Made by a program: the position numbers and the translations under genes
Shown: one piece after another, positions 51,674-59,643 of the stretch
How the letters are laid out: every line of letters starts with the position of its first letter
Numbering within the stretch: position 1 is the stretch's first letter
Assembly (NCBI GenBank): GCA_934229785.1
Contig: CAKQEA010000009.1
Location: 1 to 64,000 of the forward strand
Origin: an uncultured Anaeroplasmataceae bacterium
GTDB taxonomy: Bacteria; Bacillota_I; Bacilli_A; Acholeplasmatales; Anaeroplasmataceae
Reading direction: 5' to 3'
Length of the DNA stretch: 64,000 nt
The notes under the pieces: model-generated
What the model saw: only the letters and a program-made list of their open reading frames with translations
Databases searched by the model: none
What the model was told of the DNA's origin: nothing

Positions 51674-52813
51674 TTAATCTATTATACGAGCGTAAAATTC
51701 AACAAATTCACTCATTTTGTTTAATTCTTCACCACTAATTCTTTTTGTAATCACCAAATTACCCAATTTTTTTTCACAAATTGAATAATCAAAGCCAATA
51801 TTAGTTTTAATAAAATATCTTGAGCTATGATTTTTATTACCACAGCACTCAAACTCATACTTAGGTATAAACTTTTGTCTATAATCTGATAGAACAAGTC
51901 CTAAATCAAAAACAATTGAATTTGCAGTTGTAGGTCCTGCTCCCTTACCATACATAACCTGTGTTGAGCACCCTTCACCATAATATCTAATAATGTTATA
52001 TTCATAATCAGCGTTGGCAAGCAAATTATCTGATTTAAATAAAACTGGCTCAACCGCAATTGAAACCTCATTATTATTAAGCATAGCTGAAGCTAAAAAT
52101 TTAAGTTTATATCCTAATAAATCAACAATCTCGACAATCTCACTATTAACATTTTTAATTCCATAGTGATATACATCATCAATATTAATCTTACTATTAA
52201 AACAAATCATAGACAATATAGCAATTTTACGAACCATATCAAGTCCTTCTAAATCAGCAGTTGGATCACTTTCAGCAAATCCTAAAGCTTGCGCCTTAGC
52301 CAAAGCATCTGAAAAAGAAATCTTCTCCTTTTGCATCATTGTCAAAATATAATTAGTTGTTCCGTTTAAAATACCTTCTATTTTAGTAATATGGTTAAAT
52401 GGAGCACTATTAAGAAGTGTATGAACAATTGGAATTCCACCACCAACAGATGCCTCAAATAATAGCTTAACCTTATTTTCCATCGCAATTGTTTGAAGCT
52501 CTACATAATGACTAGCAATTACCTCCTTATTAGCAGTAATAACATGCTTCGAACGAGCTAAAGCCCTTTTCATATATTCAAAGGAAACAGCTGCTCCCAT
52601 CATTTCAACTACAACATCAACATCCTCATCATCAAGTATTTGTTCATAATCAGTTGTAAGTAATGATTTATCAATATTTTTATTTTCCTTATTTCTTACT
52701 AAAACATATTTAACATTAACCTCATAGCTTTGAAATATTCTAAAAGCCTTTGAATCTAAAATATCAAATACTGCCCTTCCTACTGTACCAAGGCCTAATA
52801 AAGCAACATTCAT
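51674..52813 (-). CDS. hom: Homoserine dehydrogenase
   Basis: A 379-residue NAD(P)-dependent enzyme reducing aspartate semialdehyde to homoserine. The Rossmann motif 'ALLGLGTVGRAV' opens the chain. 'TANKEVIASHY', 'EASVGGGIPIVHTL', 'EGILNGTTNYILTMM' and 'ESDPTADLEGLDMVRK' are the family's substrate-site blocks. Unlike the B. subtilis enzyme (about 430 residues), it has no C-terminal ACT domain; a separate ACT protein is encoded just upstream. The frame opens at a TTG (52828), but GGAG lies four bases before the ATG at 52813, which removes the overlap with the previous gene. It is the last gene of the thr operon. Confidence 0.95.
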   Translation of the reverse strand: MNVALLGLGTVGRAVFDILDSKAFRIFQSYEVNVKYVLVRNKENKNIDKSLLTTDYEQILDDEDVDVVVEMMGAAVSFEYMKRALARSKHVITANKEVIASHYVELQTIAMENKVKLLFEASVGGGIPIVHTLLNSAPFNHITKIEGILNGTTNYILTMMQKEKISFSDALAKAQALGFAESDPTADLEGLDMVRKIAILSMICFNSKINIDDVYHYGIKNVNSEIVEIVDLLGYKLKFLASAMLNNNEVSIAVEPVLFKSDNLLANADYEYNIIRYYGEGCSTQVMYGKGAGPTTANSIVFDLGLVLSDYRQKFIPKYEFECCGNKNHSSRYFIKTNIGFDYSICEKKLGNLVITKRISGEELNKMSEFVEFYARIID

Positions 52814-52814
52814 A

Positions 52815-53243
52815 TTACTCCACCGCAACTAGCATTACATCAATAACATTATTAAGTTCACGTAGCTCACCAATAAAGTTTTGAATTGAAATATCCATAT
52901 CACTAAGGGCAATAGTTAATGTTACAAAGGCAATATTATGAATAGGCACCTCCTGATTAATAGCTAAAATATTAGCATTTTTAGAAGCAACCTCATTTAA
53001 AATAGTTGAAAGTGCACCTGGCTCATCAACAAGCTTTAGCGATAAAATTATATGCTTGCCTACCTTCATTGAAGGACGATTAACATAATCTTTATATTTA
53101 TAGAAGGTTGAGCGTGACAATCCAACCTGCTTACAGGCATCTGAAATATTAACTCCTTTATTTATGATTTCCTTAATTTGAATAACCTTTTCAAAATAAT
53201 CAGGTAAAACTTTTCTATGAATTACAAAATAATCATCAGACAT
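52815..53243 (-). CDS. ACT domain protein (UPF0735/PheB-like)
   Basis: A 142-residue protein. The N-terminal part ('VIQIKEIINKGVNISDACKQVGLSRSTFYKYKD') is a helix-turn-helix-like region, followed by an ACT domain ('LSLKLVDEPGALSTILNEVAS', 'NILAINQ'). Proteins of this UPF0735/PheB type occur beside phe or thr genes in Bacilli. Here it probably senses threonine or another amino acid and regulates the pathway, perhaps acting on the ACT-less homoserine dehydrogenase; that is inference. Its ribosome binding site lies in the last codons of thrB, so translation is coupled. Confidence 0.88.
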   Translation of the reverse strand: MSDDYFVIHRKVLPDYFEKVIQIKEIINKGVNISDACKQVGLSRSTFYKYKDYVNRPSMKVGKHIILSLKLVDEPGALSTILNEVASKNANILAINQEVPIHNIAFVTLTIALSDMDISIQNFIGELRELNNVIDVMLVAVE

Positions 53244-53244
53244 A

Positions 53245-54102
53245 CTATTTCTCCTCTATAACAACTCCACTACCAATATTAAGAACCTTAATCTGGTAGT
53301 TGAATTTTTCTAATTTTTTTACAATACTACAATCCTTAGCAATAACTAGCATAGTAGAACCACTACCACTTATCGCAAAGGCAGCATTTTCCTTACTACA
53401 AACATCCTTAATTAAATCATAGCCTGGTATAAGCCTACCTCTATATGGCTCATGAATTTTATCAACAAATAATTCCTTTAGCAATTCAACATTTCCATCC
53501 TTAAGTGCAAGCGGCACGTTAACAATCCTTGATAAATTAGATACAATATCAGGAATTGGTAAATCATTAGGAAGGACACTACGAGCTTCATGGGTTGATA
53601 ATTTAAATGGAGGAATTATCGTAATAAATTTTAATTCCTTGCTTACCGGATAATTAATAGACATATATCCCTTACTAGACTTAAAACTTGCAACCAAGCC
53701 ACCATAAATTGCTGGGGCTACATTATCAGGATGTCCTTCAATTTCTGTACAAATATTTAAGCATTCCTCATATGATAAAATATCTTTCATCATATGATTT
53801 GCTGCAAAAACTCCCGCAACAATTAAAGATGACGATGAGCCTAAACCACGACATACAGGTATTTCACCAGAAAAAGAAATTTTAACAGGAATAACACACT
53901 TATGAGCATATTCAAATGTTTTAACATATGAATCATAAACCATATTATTTTCTTTTGTACAATATATATCATCAAAGCCATAAAATTCAAAATCTTTACT
54001 TTCATCAAAAGTAAACTCATTAGCTAAAGCTAGGGCAATTCCTAAAACATCAAATCCTACACAAACATTTGCTGATGTCGCATTAACGATTACCTTAAAC
54101 AT
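53245..54102 (-). CDS. thrB: Homoserine kinase
   Basis: A 285-residue GHMP kinase. 'VNATSANVCVGFDVLGIALA' at the N terminus and the ATP loop 'IPVCRGLGSSSSLI' (81-94) are diagnostic, with 'GHPDNVAPAIYGG' after it and 'AFAISGSGSTMLVI' at the C terminus. It phosphorylates homoserine for threonine synthase. It overlaps the end of thrC by 13 bases. The C-terminal 'GSGVVIEE' matches family endings. Confidence 0.95.
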   Translation of the reverse strand: MFKVIVNATSANVCVGFDVLGIALALANEFTFDESKDFEFYGFDDIYCTKENNMVYDSYVKTFEYAHKCVIPVKISFSGEIPVCRGLGSSSSLIVAGVFAANHMMKDILSYEECLNICTEIEGHPDNVAPAIYGGLVASFKSSKGYMSINYPVSKELKFITIIPPFKLSTHEARSVLPNDLPIPDIVSNLSRIVNVPLALKDGNVELLKELFVDKIHEPYRGRLIPGYDLIKDVCSKENAAFAISGSGSTMLVIAKDCSIVKKLEKFNYQIKVLNIGSGVVIEEK

Positions 54103-55502
54103 TTTATCACATCCACAATATAGCTATCTAAAGAGTCTAAGGATAAAACCTCACGATTAGGCTTTGGATAATTTAAAACCTTAGGGATAGCTAAATTAAA
54201 TTTAGAGCTTAACTCATCTATAGCATTTGTATCACAATTATCCCCAAAAGCACTTAATACAGCCTGAGGGAATTTAAATGGTGAAGCAGTTGATATAACA
54301 ACAGTCTTTTTTAAATCATCATTATTATTAGCATACTCTAAATATGCATTATAAGCTACAGAGGTATGAGGATCTATAACATAGTTATATTTGTCATATA
54401 CATCTTTTATAACTTCAAGGGTTTTCTTTTCATCAGTTGAATAGGATTTAAAGAAGTCAAATGGGTTTTTAAAATCATATACTCCCTTTGCTTTTAAATC
54501 ATTCATTAACATTTTAGTCTTTGATGTATCTTCATTTGTACCATAAAAAATTAATCTTTCAAGATTAGATGAAATCAAAATATCCATTGAAGGAGAATTA
54601 GTCTTATAGAATTTTCTATTTTTATTATAAATACCTGTATTAAAGAAATCTGTCAGCACTGAATTCTTATTTGATGCACAAATTAAATTATTAATTGGTA
54701 ATCCCATTTTTTTAGCATAAAAGCCTGCAAAAATATTACCAAAATTACCAGTTGGAACATCAAAATTAATCTCCTCACCAGCTTTAATTTCACCTCTTCT
54801 AACTAATTCAACATAGCTATAAAAATAATAAACAACCTGAGGAATCAATCTAGCAATATTAATCGAATTAGCGCTTGACAAATTTAAATCCTTATGATTA
54901 TCAAAAAAATTCTTTACAAAGCTTTGACAATCATCAAAATTACCTTCAACTGCTATAACCTTAGCTGTATTTGATTTAAAAGAACACATTTGAGCCTCTT
55001 GAACCATAGATACACCACCATTAGGATATAAAACAACAATTGAAATACCATCAATATTTTTAAAACCATTTAAGGCAGCACCTCCTGTATCACCTGAGGT
55101 AGCAGTTAAAATCGTTATATTTTTGTTAACACCTAGCTTCTTCTTAGAAAGTTTCATCAACCTAGGAAGAACAACAAGTGCCAAATCCTTAAAAGCCAAA
55201 GTTGGTCCATGAAATAATTCAAGAAAGTAGGCATTGCCACACTTTTTTAAATCAACTACCTCTTTTATATCAAAGCTACTGTAGGCATCACTTATCTCAT
55301 TATAAATATCATCATAATCAAATTCAGGAAAAAATGCCTTTAAAATTTTACTAGCTATAGTAATATAGTTATCATTTAAAAAATCATGATAATCAAGTTG
55401 TGGTAATTTATCAATTACATATAATCCACCATCAGGTGCTAAACCATTTAAAATAGCCTCACTTGATGTAACTAACTCTTTGCCTCTTGTACTATGAAAC
55501 AT
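54090..55502 (-). CDS. thrC: Threonine synthase
   Basis: A 470-residue fold-type II PLP enzyme of the longer ThrC form. The PLP lysine is Lys105 in 'FHGPTLAFKDLAL'. 'TATSGDTGGAALNGF' binds the phosphate, and 'NFDVPTGNFGNIFAGFYAKKMGLP' is the family signature. It converts O-phosphohomoserine to threonine. It is the first gene of thrC-thrB-ACT-hom. A TTGTTT-17-TATAAT promoter lies 32 bp upstream; the leader is too short for an RNA switch. AAGGAAG precedes the ATG. Confidence 0.95.
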   Translation of the reverse strand: MFHSTRGKELVTSSEAILNGLAPDGGLYVIDKLPQLDYHDFLNDNYITIASKILKAFFPEFDYDDIYNEISDAYSSFDIKEVVDLKKCGNAYFLELFHGPTLAFKDLALVVLPRLMKLSKKKLGVNKNITILTATSGDTGGAALNGFKNIDGISIVVLYPNGGVSMVQEAQMCSFKSNTAKVIAVEGNFDDCQSFVKNFFDNHKDLNLSSANSINIARLIPQVVYYFYSYVELVRRGEIKAGEEINFDVPTGNFGNIFAGFYAKKMGLPINNLICASNKNSVLTDFFNTGIYNKNRKFYKTNSPSMDILISSNLERLIFYGTNEDTSKTKMLMNDLKAKGVYDFKNPFDFFKSYSTDEKKTLEVIKDVYDKYNYVIDPHTSVAYNAYLEYANNNDDLKKTVVISTASPFKFPQAVLSAFGDNCDTNAIDELSSKFNLAIPKVLNYPKPNREVLSLDSLDSYIVDVIKCLR

Positions 55503-55533
55503 AACAACACTTCCTTAAAAAATATTTTCTCTT

Positions 55534-55562
55534 ATTATATTATGTTTTGCATTTTAAAACAA
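55534..55562 (-). promoter_or_regulatory. Promoter of the thr operon
   Basis: Minus-strand TTGTTT (55562-55557) and TATAAT (55539-55534) with a 17-bp spacer. No T-box or attenuator can fit in the roughly 25-nt leader. Confidence 0.55.
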
Positions 55563-55701
55563 GTGTTTTTTCTACAAAAACAAAAAAGTTATTTTATTAA
55601 GATAAATCATTTGAAATTATTATTATAACATACTACAATACTATAATATGGTATTTTACTCCTTTATTTTAATTATTTTTATTAATAAAGTCCTAAAAAA
55701 A

Positions 55702-55744
55702 TTAAAAAAAACTCATTTAATTTTAAATACTAAAATCAAATGAG
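55702..55744 (-). terminator. Terminator of the lipid kinase gene
   Basis: A 14-bp stem, 55712-55725 with 55731-55744 (one G-T pair), 5-nt loop, followed on the minus strand by TTTTTTTT. Confidence 0.88.
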
Positions 55745-55750
55745 CTGTTA

Positions 55751-56599
55751 TTATTTATTTTGACTGGAATTAAAAGAAGCATCTACACTACGAACGTAAT
55801 CTAAAACCTCACCATCACGTTGAAGTAAGCTACAACCATCTGGGATTGCAGAAAATTTCTTACATCTAAATATCTCTACATATTTTTTAAACCATACATG
55901 CTTACCAATGTAAATAAATGGAAATACTGCCAATATTTTTCTATGAGAAATTGAATGAACAATACATACATCAAGTAAATCATCATTTCTTGAAGCCTTA
56001 GGACAAACCTTCATTCCTCCACCCATATATTTACCATTATTACAGGTAAAAAACCAAACATTTTCAAAATGTCTTTTTTCTCCATCAATTTCTACATCCA
56101 AGCTATAAGGCCTAAAATTTTTAATTGCGGTTATACTAATAGAAAAATAACTTTTCTTAACCTCAGCAAACTTGTATTGAGCTTTACTTCTACAAACTAA
56201 AGCATCAATTCCCATTCCTACGCCATTTAAAAAAAAGTAATTCTCCTTATCATTTATTTTTACTGTTGGTAAGTGATTAATTAAATCTGTAATTTCAAAG
56301 TATTTACTATATTCCCTTGAAAAATCATTACCTGAGCCTAGTGAATAATAAAATAGCCTACACTTAATTAAAGCACCACTTATACGATTAATAAACTGAT
56401 CTAAAGTTCCATCTCCACCACAAACAATAACAATATCATCTGAATTACACTGTGAAATAAAAACCCTTTCCATTGAATTAATTTCAAGCATGTTAATTTT
56501 ATATGAAACACTATTTTTAGAAAGCTTCTTATAAAGTTTGTTTAGCTTACCATCAAGATTTTTACTTGAGCTTGTAGGATTATAAAGAATATAATACAT
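55751..56599 (-). CDS. Diacylglycerol kinase-family lipid kinase
   Basis: A 282-residue DagK/YegS-type kinase. 'YYILYNPTSSSKN' begins the fold, 'IVIVCGGDGTLDQFINRI' (about 56-73) carries the GGDGT nucleotide motif, 'SLGSGNDFSREY' follows, and 'NGKYMGGGMKVCPKASRNDDLLDVCIV' is the conserved C-terminal sheet. It would phosphorylate diacylglycerol or a related lipid at the membrane. GGTGGTG precedes the ATG. It lies 32 bp after the alanine racemase gene and ends at a strong terminator. Confidence 0.9.
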   Translation of the reverse strand: MYYILYNPTSSSKNLDGKLNKLYKKLSKNSVSYKINMLEINSMERVFISQCNSDDIVIVCGGDGTLDQFINRISGALIKCRLFYYSLGSGNDFSREYSKYFEITDLINHLPTVKINDKENYFFLNGVGMGIDALVCRSKAQYKFAEVKKSYFSISITAIKNFRPYSLDVEIDGEKRHFENVWFFTCNNGKYMGGGMKVCPKASRNDDLLDVCIVHSISHRKILAVFPFIYIGKHVWFKKYVEIFRCKKFSAIPDGCSLLQRDGEVLDYVRSVDASFNSSQNK

Positions 56600-56631
56600 C
56601 GTAACACCACCAATGGTATTATAGCATTTTT

Positions 56632-57540
56632 TTATTTAAGCAACAAGAAGCAACAATATTCGCTAGATTTATTTGAATTTAAAAAAATATCACTTCTAAT
56701 ATGAGAGCCTAAAAACTCCATCTTATCTCCAATATTAACTAAATCATCAATCAAAACAAATGTTTGATTCATGCAAAGCTTACCTACAACTCTATAATAT
56801 TTACCATTACAATAAACATATCCCTTAAAATCAGGATTTAAGCCATTAAAATAGCCAACATCTAAAATAGCTATTTTTTGTTTTGAGGTTGCCTTATAGC
56901 ATTCATCATACCCAACTGATTCAAAAGAATCAATTTCTTTAATATTAATTACATTACCATAAAAGCTTATAGAATCAGAATAAACAATTCTTCCCAACCT
57001 TAAGCATTCATTAGTATAGCCATAAATCAAGCTTCCACCAAAGGATATAGAAATGCCAAGACTTTTTTTATATGTTTTTAAAATAGTTATCCAATCATAA
57101 TTTTCTTTTCTATTCATATGAAAATGAACGTAAATATGTCTAATGTATTTTAAACCATCACTTATCACCTCTAGGCTTTTAAGTCCAAATCTATTCATCC
57201 CATCATCAAGTTCAACTGCATAGGGTATTTGATTATTTTCATAATAGGTAATATCATCAATCGATGAAGCATTAGGTAATATATTATCTGGTAAATTCTT
57301 ATATGAAACACATCTATTATTCTCAATTAGTAATATTAAGCCATCACTATATTTTCTAACCTCTAAAGCCTCAGCTAAATTATTTACAGCAAAAAAATTA
57401 ACATTATTTTTTACAGCAAGTGGAACAATTTCCTCAATTTTAAAACCATAGGCATCATTTTTAACAACAAGACATATTTCATTAGTTTTTCTAATTCTTT
57501 TAATATTATTCTCAATAATACTATAATCATTATATCTCAT
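56632..57540 (-). CDS. alr: Alanine racemase
   Basis: A PLP enzyme of 302 residues. 'CLVVKNDAYGFK' carries the PLP lysine (Lys27 by this start), and 'AVNNLAEALEVR' and 'VELDDGMNRFGL' follow as in Alr. The catalytic tyrosine is in 'LDVGYFNGLNPDF', and 'GKLCMNQTFVLID' matches the dimer-interface block. It interconverts L- and D-alanine for peptidoglycan. It is shorter than usual (360-390) because several loops and the C-terminal end are reduced. The frame opens at a GTG (57552), but GGTGAAG lies before the ATG at 57540. It forms an operon with the lipid kinase. Confidence 0.85.
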   Translation of the reverse strand: MRYNDYSIIENNIKRIRKTNEICLVVKNDAYGFKIEEIVPLAVKNNVNFFAVNNLAEALEVRKYSDGLILLIENNRCVSYKNLPDNILPNASSIDDITYYENNQIPYAVELDDGMNRFGLKSLEVISDGLKYIRHIYVHFHMNRKENYDWITILKTYKKSLGISISFGGSLIYGYTNECLRLGRIVYSDSISFYGNVINIKEIDSFESVGYDECYKATSKQKIAILDVGYFNGLNPDFKGYVYCNGKYYRVVGKLCMNQTFVLIDDLVNIGDKMEFLGSHIRSDIFLNSNKSSEYCCFLLLK

Positions 57541-57613
57541 AGGCTTCACCACTTAATTATATGTTAAAAATTTCCAATTATACTTTTTTATACTTTTGCA
57601 TATAATAATACTG

Positions 57614-57700
57614 GTGATAGCTTTGAGTGATTTTTTTCTAATAATTCTAGTACTTTTTCTTATACTTGTTTTATCTGATAAAATTCCCAAAGCAAAATAA
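57614..57700 (+). CDS. Possible 25-28 residue hydrophobic peptide
   Basis: A small plus-strand frame in a region otherwise read leftward. It encodes one membrane helix ('DFFLIILVLFLILVLSDK') and a basic end. The start may be GTG 57614 or TTG 57623; GGTGAT lies just before the TTG. TATAAT lies at 57601-57606, and a good terminator follows 17 bp after the stop, giving a complete tiny transcription unit. No -35 is convincing. It could be a small membrane peptide, a type I toxin-like peptide or a chance frame. Confidence 0.4.
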   Translation: MIALSDFFLIILVLFLILVLSDKIPKAK

Positions 57701-57716
57701 GAAATAATATTCTTTT

Positions 57717-57744
57717 AAGAGACTATGGTCTCTTTTTCTTTTTT
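57717..57744 (+). terminator. Terminator of the small plus-strand unit
   Basis: AAGAGAC (57717-57723) pairs perfectly with GTCTCTT (57728-57734) over a 4-nt loop, then TTTCTTTTTT. It points right, so it serves a plus-strand transcript. Confidence 0.8.
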
Positions 57745-57790
57745 AAAAAAATTTTATCCAAAAAAATATGAGAAATTTAACAAAGTGCTA

Positions 57791-57835
57791 ACCAAAAAGA
57801 AAAGACTGTTAACAATTTTCATCGTCAGCAGTCTT
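57791..57835 (-). terminator. Terminator of the 57851 lipoprotein gene
   Basis: AAGACTG (57802-57808) pairs with CAGTCTT (57829-57835); the minus strand continues TTCTTTTT. The arm sequence resembles the hairpin at 43-76. Confidence 0.75.
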
Positions 57836-57850
57836 ATTTATAAAAAATAA

Positions 57851-58390
57851 TTAAAATTTAAAATCAACAAAAATATATGAAACAAACTTTTCAACATTAA
57901 TAGACCCATCCTCTGATGCATAGGCCTCATATTTAGCCTTGCCTGCAACAGAAGTATCTGATGTATCAAGAATTACATTACCATTGTCATATACAACAAA
58001 GATTAAACCACTTGATATATCTATAATACTATCAATGTTTAAAGCTTCCTTTACACTATTACGCTTTGGGGTTGTTGTGTTATAATCTGTAACATCTAAA
58101 ACCTGAAGTTTACCATTAAACTCAAGATAAACTGATGTGTTATAAATAGTTTGCATATCTGTAACATTAGAAGAATATTCAGGGGCAGCAAGAACTAAAA
58201 CAAAAGTTTCTTTATTATTGATTTTTTCCTTAGCATCATCTAAAGAAATATCTTCGAAGCAATTTTCTTCTTCAAATTCTACTCCTGCATCAGACCATTT
58301 TTTATAAAAGCTTTCATTTGATGAACAACCTGTTAATACCATTGCAAATGAAATAATTACAACAGTTAATAAATATTTTAAGTATTTCAC
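57851..58390 (-). CDS. Lipoprotein, thioredoxin-fold-like
   Basis: A 179-residue lipoprotein. The signal peptide ends 'FAMVLTGCSS' with the lipidated Cys at 22. The mature part ('ETFVLVLAAPEYSSNVTDM', 'LQVLDVTDY', 'LIFVVYDNGNVIL') has the strand order of thioredoxin-like proteins but no Cys-x-x-Cys, so redox activity is not expected. The function is unknown. The frame opens at a TTG (58411), but GGAGG lies eight bases before the GTG at 58390, which also gives a normal signal peptide. A terminator follows. Confidence 0.7.
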   Translation of the reverse strand: MKYLKYLLTVVIISFAMVLTGCSSNESFYKKWSDAGVEFEEENCFEDISLDDAKEKINNKETFVLVLAAPEYSSNVTDMQTIYNTSVYLEFNGKLQVLDVTDYNTTTPKRNSVKEALNIDSIIDISSGLIFVVYDNGNVILDTSDTSVAGKAKYEAYASEDGSINVEKFVSYIFVDFKF

Positions 58391-58490
58391 GTACGAATCC
58401 TCCACTTTCAAAAATCACCTTGTATTATATACGATATAACCACTTTTTTCAAGGAAAACAATTTATTTAGCCATAAATGTAGGTAAAATC

Positions 58491-59549
58491 CTATAAATTT
58501 GTCTTAATATTATTCTTTCCATTATTTTTTACATAATACAAAGCATCATCGGCTTTATTAATAAAATCAATTTCATTCTTTATGCTATTATCATAGCTTG
58601 CAATACCACAGCTTAGAGTTATATTTTTATTACTAAAATATACTTGAAAATTATAAATTATTTTTTTAATAATTTGCTTAACAACCTCAACTTCATGGTC
58701 AATAAATACTATTAAAAACTCATCGCCACCATATCTTGATGAAATTATTTGAGGACTTGAAATCTTCTTTAACTCATTAGCCAAATAAAAGATAACCTCA
58801 TCACCAACAATATGTCCATAGTTATCTTTTATTTTTTTAAAATCATCAATGTCAATCATAGTAAGTATTATGTTTGAATTATCCTCAATAGCAAGATGTA
58901 GTTTAACCTTTATTGCCATATTATTATATAATCCTGTTATTGAATCTAGTTTAATTAGTTCATTTAGCTTTTCTTCATTATTTTTATATCTAATAATCTT
59001 ATTTAGCTTATCACCATAGGCATTAAGAATAATAATTGTAGCGATATAGCAGCACACAATAACAGCAAGACTTAAAAGATAATGCATAGTTGCTAAAGCA
59101 AACCTATAATCATGAGTTACAAATGATAAAATCCAAGCAACAATATCTGAGGTAATAAACAATCCTAATAATAAGTTAAGCATTCTTCTATCATTTTGTA
59201 ATGTTGATAAGAACAAAGGAATAATCATAGTAAGTGATATTTCAGGATAACCACTATGCAAAATAGTAATGACACAAGATGGAATAGATAAGGCAATAAT
59301 CGCACACCAATCTTTAATCTTATTACTCATATTTTTCCTATATATTGTATAACAAATAAAAATAATACCAAAATTTATTATTGTTGGGGCAACTAAATTT
59401 TTTAAGACATATAAGCTTATTTGATAAGTAAATTTATCTTCAACATAATAAATAATAAAGAAAACAAGCTCTAAAAATAATGCGACAACTGAAAATATAA
59501 TTGCATCCTTAAATATAGTTTTATTTTGTTTATTGTAAGAATAATTCAT
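58491..59549 (-). CDS. Membrane diguanylate cyclase (GGDEF)
   Basis: A 352-residue protein. The first 180 residues have five or six membrane helices without a recognised sensor domain. A linker helix leads to a complete GGDEF domain: 'LDSITGLYNNMAI' at 201-213 and 'SSRYGGDEFLIVF' with the active-site GGDEF at 274-278. The residues five before GGDEF (PQII) do not form an RxxD inhibitory site, so product feedback by that site is unlikely. It would make cyclic di-GMP from two GTP. AAGGAG precedes the ATG. No EAL or PilZ gene is nearby. Confidence 0.92.
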   Translation of the reverse strand: MNYSYNKQNKTIFKDAIIFSVVALFLELVFFIIYYVEDKFTYQISLYVLKNLVAPTIINFGIIFICYTIYRKNMSNKIKDWCAIIALSIPSCVITILHSGYPEISLTMIIPLFLSTLQNDRRMLNLLLGLFITSDIVAWILSFVTHDYRFALATMHYLLSLAVIVCCYIATIIILNAYGDKLNKIIRYKNNEEKLNELIKLDSITGLYNNMAIKVKLHLAIEDNSNIILTMIDIDDFKKIKDNYGHIVGDEVIFYLANELKKISSPQIISSRYGGDEFLIVFIDHEVEVVKQIIKKIIYNFQVYFSNKNITLSCGIASYDNSIKNEIDFINKADDALYYVKNNGKNNIKTNL

Positions 59550-59643
59550 AATTTACTCCTTAAAATACAAACCTCTAAAAAACATTAAAATTGTAACACA
59601 ATGTGTATTATTATTCAAATATTTTTAAAAACTAAGTTGTAAA

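Noticed and set aside
55503..55750. T-box or threonine riboswitch upstream of thrC
   Set aside because: The promoter lies about 32 bp from the start codon, leaving no room for a structured leader.
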